This document shows positions 60,971 to 64,000 of a DNA stretch of 64,000 nucleotides, piece after piece (position 1 is the stretch's first letter; each line of letters opens with the position of its first letter). Both the position numbers and the translations under genes were made by a program. The DNA comes from Pseudoscleropodium purum. Its lineage: Eukaryota; Streptophyta; Bryopsida; Hypnales; Brachytheciaceae. The stretch spans positions 7,876,501-7,940,500 of the forward strand of contig OZ017796.1 in the NCBI GenBank assembly GCA_963969395.1. The letters are read 5' to 3'. Below the pieces are notes generated by a model that saw only the letters and a program-made list of their open reading frames with translations, ran no database searches and was not told the DNA's origin.

Positions 60971-63900
60971 TCTTTTAGCTGAAATTCTTTCTAATATGAA
61001 GGTTTATGATGGACAATGGATTTCATTGTAAAAATGGCATCCCTATCCTTTATGGTCACAATTGTTAATGAAGTATTCAATTGACATTGCCATCAAGTTT
61101 ATTTAATTGTGGTAGACAGTCCAATGCCATTGGTATTAACGCTTATTTTATTCTCCTCAAAGTGAATGATTTTTTCAGAGGACAATTGCAGAGAAAAAAA
61201 GGTCCCCTCTGCAAAGACTATTGAATGTTATGTCCCAAGTCTGAATGATTGATAATTTAAAATGACCCAATGATGCCAAACCAACTTAAAACAATTATTT
61301 TTATAAAACCTCCACCTTTCCATCTTTATGAAAGGTATTATGTTTTTATGATCATTGTTACCAAATGCTAGGTGTGAATATACCTTAAGTTATTTAAAAT
61401 ATTTTCTAATAAGGTATTATATTTGAGTATGACATTATCATTGCAAAAAGATGCACACCAATCACTTTAATTTTCAAGGAGTTTCCTTGTTATGGGACCT
61501 TCATCCACTAAATTACACACATACTTTGGGGAACTAGAAATTTTCTATTCTTTTGCCTTGCTTTAGCAAGAAATGACAAACTAGAGCATTTTTGTTGTGT
61601 AGAAATTGACCAAATTGGATCTCAACACAATGTGTACCCAAAGATGTTGTTCTATAAGCCTTCAAATACAAGCTTGTGAACATTGAGTAGGGATTATGTG
61701 AGCAATGACCTTTGAAAAAAGCATCAGAGAAGTCAATTAATTTTTTTTTTAAAACATGATTTCATTCAAAAGATACAATAAAAAATTATTATTTTTAGTA
61801 AATTTTAGTGCCTACTATCATGGTTTATTAGAATATGTACTATTATTCTACCTTTCAAAATTTATTGCTTAGACTATTGGAAGTATAAATTTTGAAGACT
61901 CAAGGCTTTTAGTCTCAAATTGAAAGTACCAAGAGATTTTTGGTATTCTAGGTACATACAAAATTCTCATTTAGAACCTTGATGACATCAACCCTTATAA
62001 GTAGGCACTTCATTTCATTGAATGTAAAGCTTGAGTACATATGAACTTATTTTTATTACTATTAGGTTCATCTTGCAAAAGTAATGAAACAAGTAATGAA
62101 GGTGTTTGCAAATAACATATTGATGACGTCCACCAATCACCGACAGTCATGATTGTCAACACAATTGGAGCAAGTGCACACACTCTAAGTACATGGAAAG
62201 TGTGATTTAATAAACCTTGTGTTTGGACTCATTTCCAAATTGAAGGGAGATTATGGCTCCAAATCTAGGGAATGAGATCATGGTTGTTACTTTCAAGATC
62301 GATCCTTTGACATTATCAATAGCCTTCTACTTATTGCAATGTTCTATAGGAGCATTTACAATATGCAAAATGGGCTAGCTTCTTTGAATTGTAGGATAGG
62401 TGTCTCCATGCAAAGGGATGGGCTGATTTTAAACAATTGTCTTAAAAACTTTGGACATTGTAAATAATCGTCTAGGTCAAATGGGTGGTTGCTTTAGAAG
62501 TTGAAAGCCACCTCTTACAACAAAATTGTTTCCAAATGTGTTAAATCAGTACCTATTAGTACAAGCTACATGTGTGGTACTTGAGGCCAATCAATTATCC
62601 AAGCATGCTAAGAGCCTCAAACACATTGTAGAATATCATGTGGACTGAACCAATTTTTTTTCATGATTTCTTTATTTCTACCATATTGTTCTTTTCTATT
62701 GCAATATATTGGAGTTGGAGTGCCTTTAGATTCTTTTGCAATTTGTGCAACACATTGGATGTTCTTTCCTTGCTATTAGGTGTGACATTTGTAGCTAGAC
62801 TTGTAGGAAATTCTCACAATATGCTATTGTAAAGTGTCACAATCATTCTCCAATGCAATCATAATGTATGGTGTATGTGCCTAGAATTAGCTTTTGATTT
62901 TCTTTATAGAAGTTAGCTTCTTGATATAAGCTATGTAGTATCTCATACTTACTCTAAAAGGTAGTCCGGTCAAACTTTTATTTGTAAGGTCAATGTTCGT
63001 TCTAGTCGTATTAGTGGTAGCATATTAGGATAATGTTTGGCATTTAGAGTTAAGCTGACAATATTGTTAGAAAGAATGCTCTTCAAGAACCTTCTCACAT
63101 TCTAGGTCAACTTTGACTTGAGCATTTTTTCAAGTTTCTCCAATTCTATCAAGAGGTTACAACTCAAAAATACACAATATTGATACAAAACAAAAAAATG
63201 TTGCATTTAATTACTAGACTTTTGAAAGTTTAGAATTAATGATTATCAAGAGATAATGCAAAACATTGGGAAATCAATACAAAACATCCAAAGATCTATA
63301 CAAACATCATGGGATCTTTTGATGTTATCATTGGAGGACAATTTGGTCCCACAATCTTTTGTCTAGAATTCACTAAATAGTCCAAAAGTAGTTAAATATG
63401 GCATAAAAATGCAAAACTTGTTACCAAGAAGTTAAGAAAGTAGTCCAAAAAACTTGAAAACTTCATAGATTGTGCAAATAGATTACAAATTAATTAGACA
63501 TCCTTGAAATACAAAATGGTTTTCAACTTTCATTGGTTGTCTCAAAGAACTTTTCATCATCCATTGGTTAATTTAAGAAATTAGTATTGACTCAAAGAAA
63601 ATAATTTCTTGAAATTTTTAATACTCAACTAGTTTAAATTAGTTTTGAACTCTAAATACTTAGTTGTCTCTAAAGGGGTAGTTCCCTACCCTAGATGGAA
63701 CTATGGAAGGGAAGGAATTGGAAATTGGAAATTAACTAGAAATATAGAAATATGCTTTAGATAGATGATGAATGTTTTTGAAAGCTTACTTAGAACTGTT
63801 AGAAGCTATTTGAAATGAAAAAAGTACATCCAATTTCACTTCCAAAAGACATTTTTATCTATTTTTTACTCATGAGATTACACAAATAAATTCAAATAGT

Positions 63901-64000
63901 GTGGGATGCACTAATACACTATCAATTTTTTCTATTTGGACAAAGTTTTCATGACTTTAAAGAATATCTTCTTGTAGTGTTCTTTGTTGAATACTTTGCT
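60971..64000. other. AT-rich intergenic DNA
   Basis: No gene, RNA or bounded repeat recognised to the end of the window. Frames are 64 residues or shorter and look like chance. Confidence 0.4.

Noticed and set aside
1..64000. CRISPR arrays, bacterial operons, phage or virus genes
   Set aside because: Spliced plant genes throughout; tandem repeats lack unique spacers of even length and no viral protein was recognised.
1..64000. tRNA or rRNA genes
   Set aside because: I found no cloverleaf with a GGTTC-type B box in the right place and no rRNA-like sequence; a weak GTTCAATTC near 55,047 has no matching arms.
23000..64000. Full-length LTR retrotransposon
   Set aside because: No primer-binding site, polypurine tract with paired LTRs, or gag/pol frame was recognised; short shared strings are better explained by the small elements described.

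Overview
This is nuclear DNA from a land plant. Evidence: GT-AG spliced genes, a plant-type VPS13 with VPS62 repeats, a plant polyphenol oxidase, an A-type cytochrome P450, and a ribosomal protein gene with a telo box and a site II motif. The PPO looks secreted rather than plastid-targeted, it lacks introns, and the intergenic DNA is very AT-rich. These point to a non-seed plant, perhaps a moss, but the species is an inference.

Layout. Bases 1-22,863 (+) hold the 3' part of one very large VPS13-like gene with dozens of short exons; the chorein N-terminus lies before the window. Bases 23-34 kb are AT-rich intergenic DNA with transposon remnants, including two inverted copies of a roughly 930-bp element, and one possible small orphan gene at 27,379. 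An intronless, GC-rich PPO gene occupies 35,960-37,678 (+). A complete 40S ribosomal protein S16 (uS9) gene lies at 39,942-40,376 (-). Bases 41-50 kb are AT-rich with ordered tandem repeats at 43.5-45.4 kb, a CACTA-type MITE at 45,973 and a 1.37-kb element with 31-bp terminal inverted repeats around a decayed reading frame. A three-exon A-type P450 lies at 51,036-54,497 (-); exon 2 carries an in-frame stop and a frameshift, so it is probably a pseudogene. Bases 55-64 kb hold more transposon copies, nested insertions and a foldback element.

The genes do not form a pathway. VPS13 is a bridge-like lipid transfer protein, PPO oxidises phenols, S16 is a ribosome component and the P450 is a dead or dying oxygenase. 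The most unusual signal is in the intergenic DNA: two families of short non-autonomous elements (about 930 and 595 bp) whose ends read TTAA|CCC(C/T), the layout typical of piggyBac transposons and unexpected in a land plant. Two copies carry later TA-flanked insertions, and the matching uninterrupted copies in this window act as empty sites.
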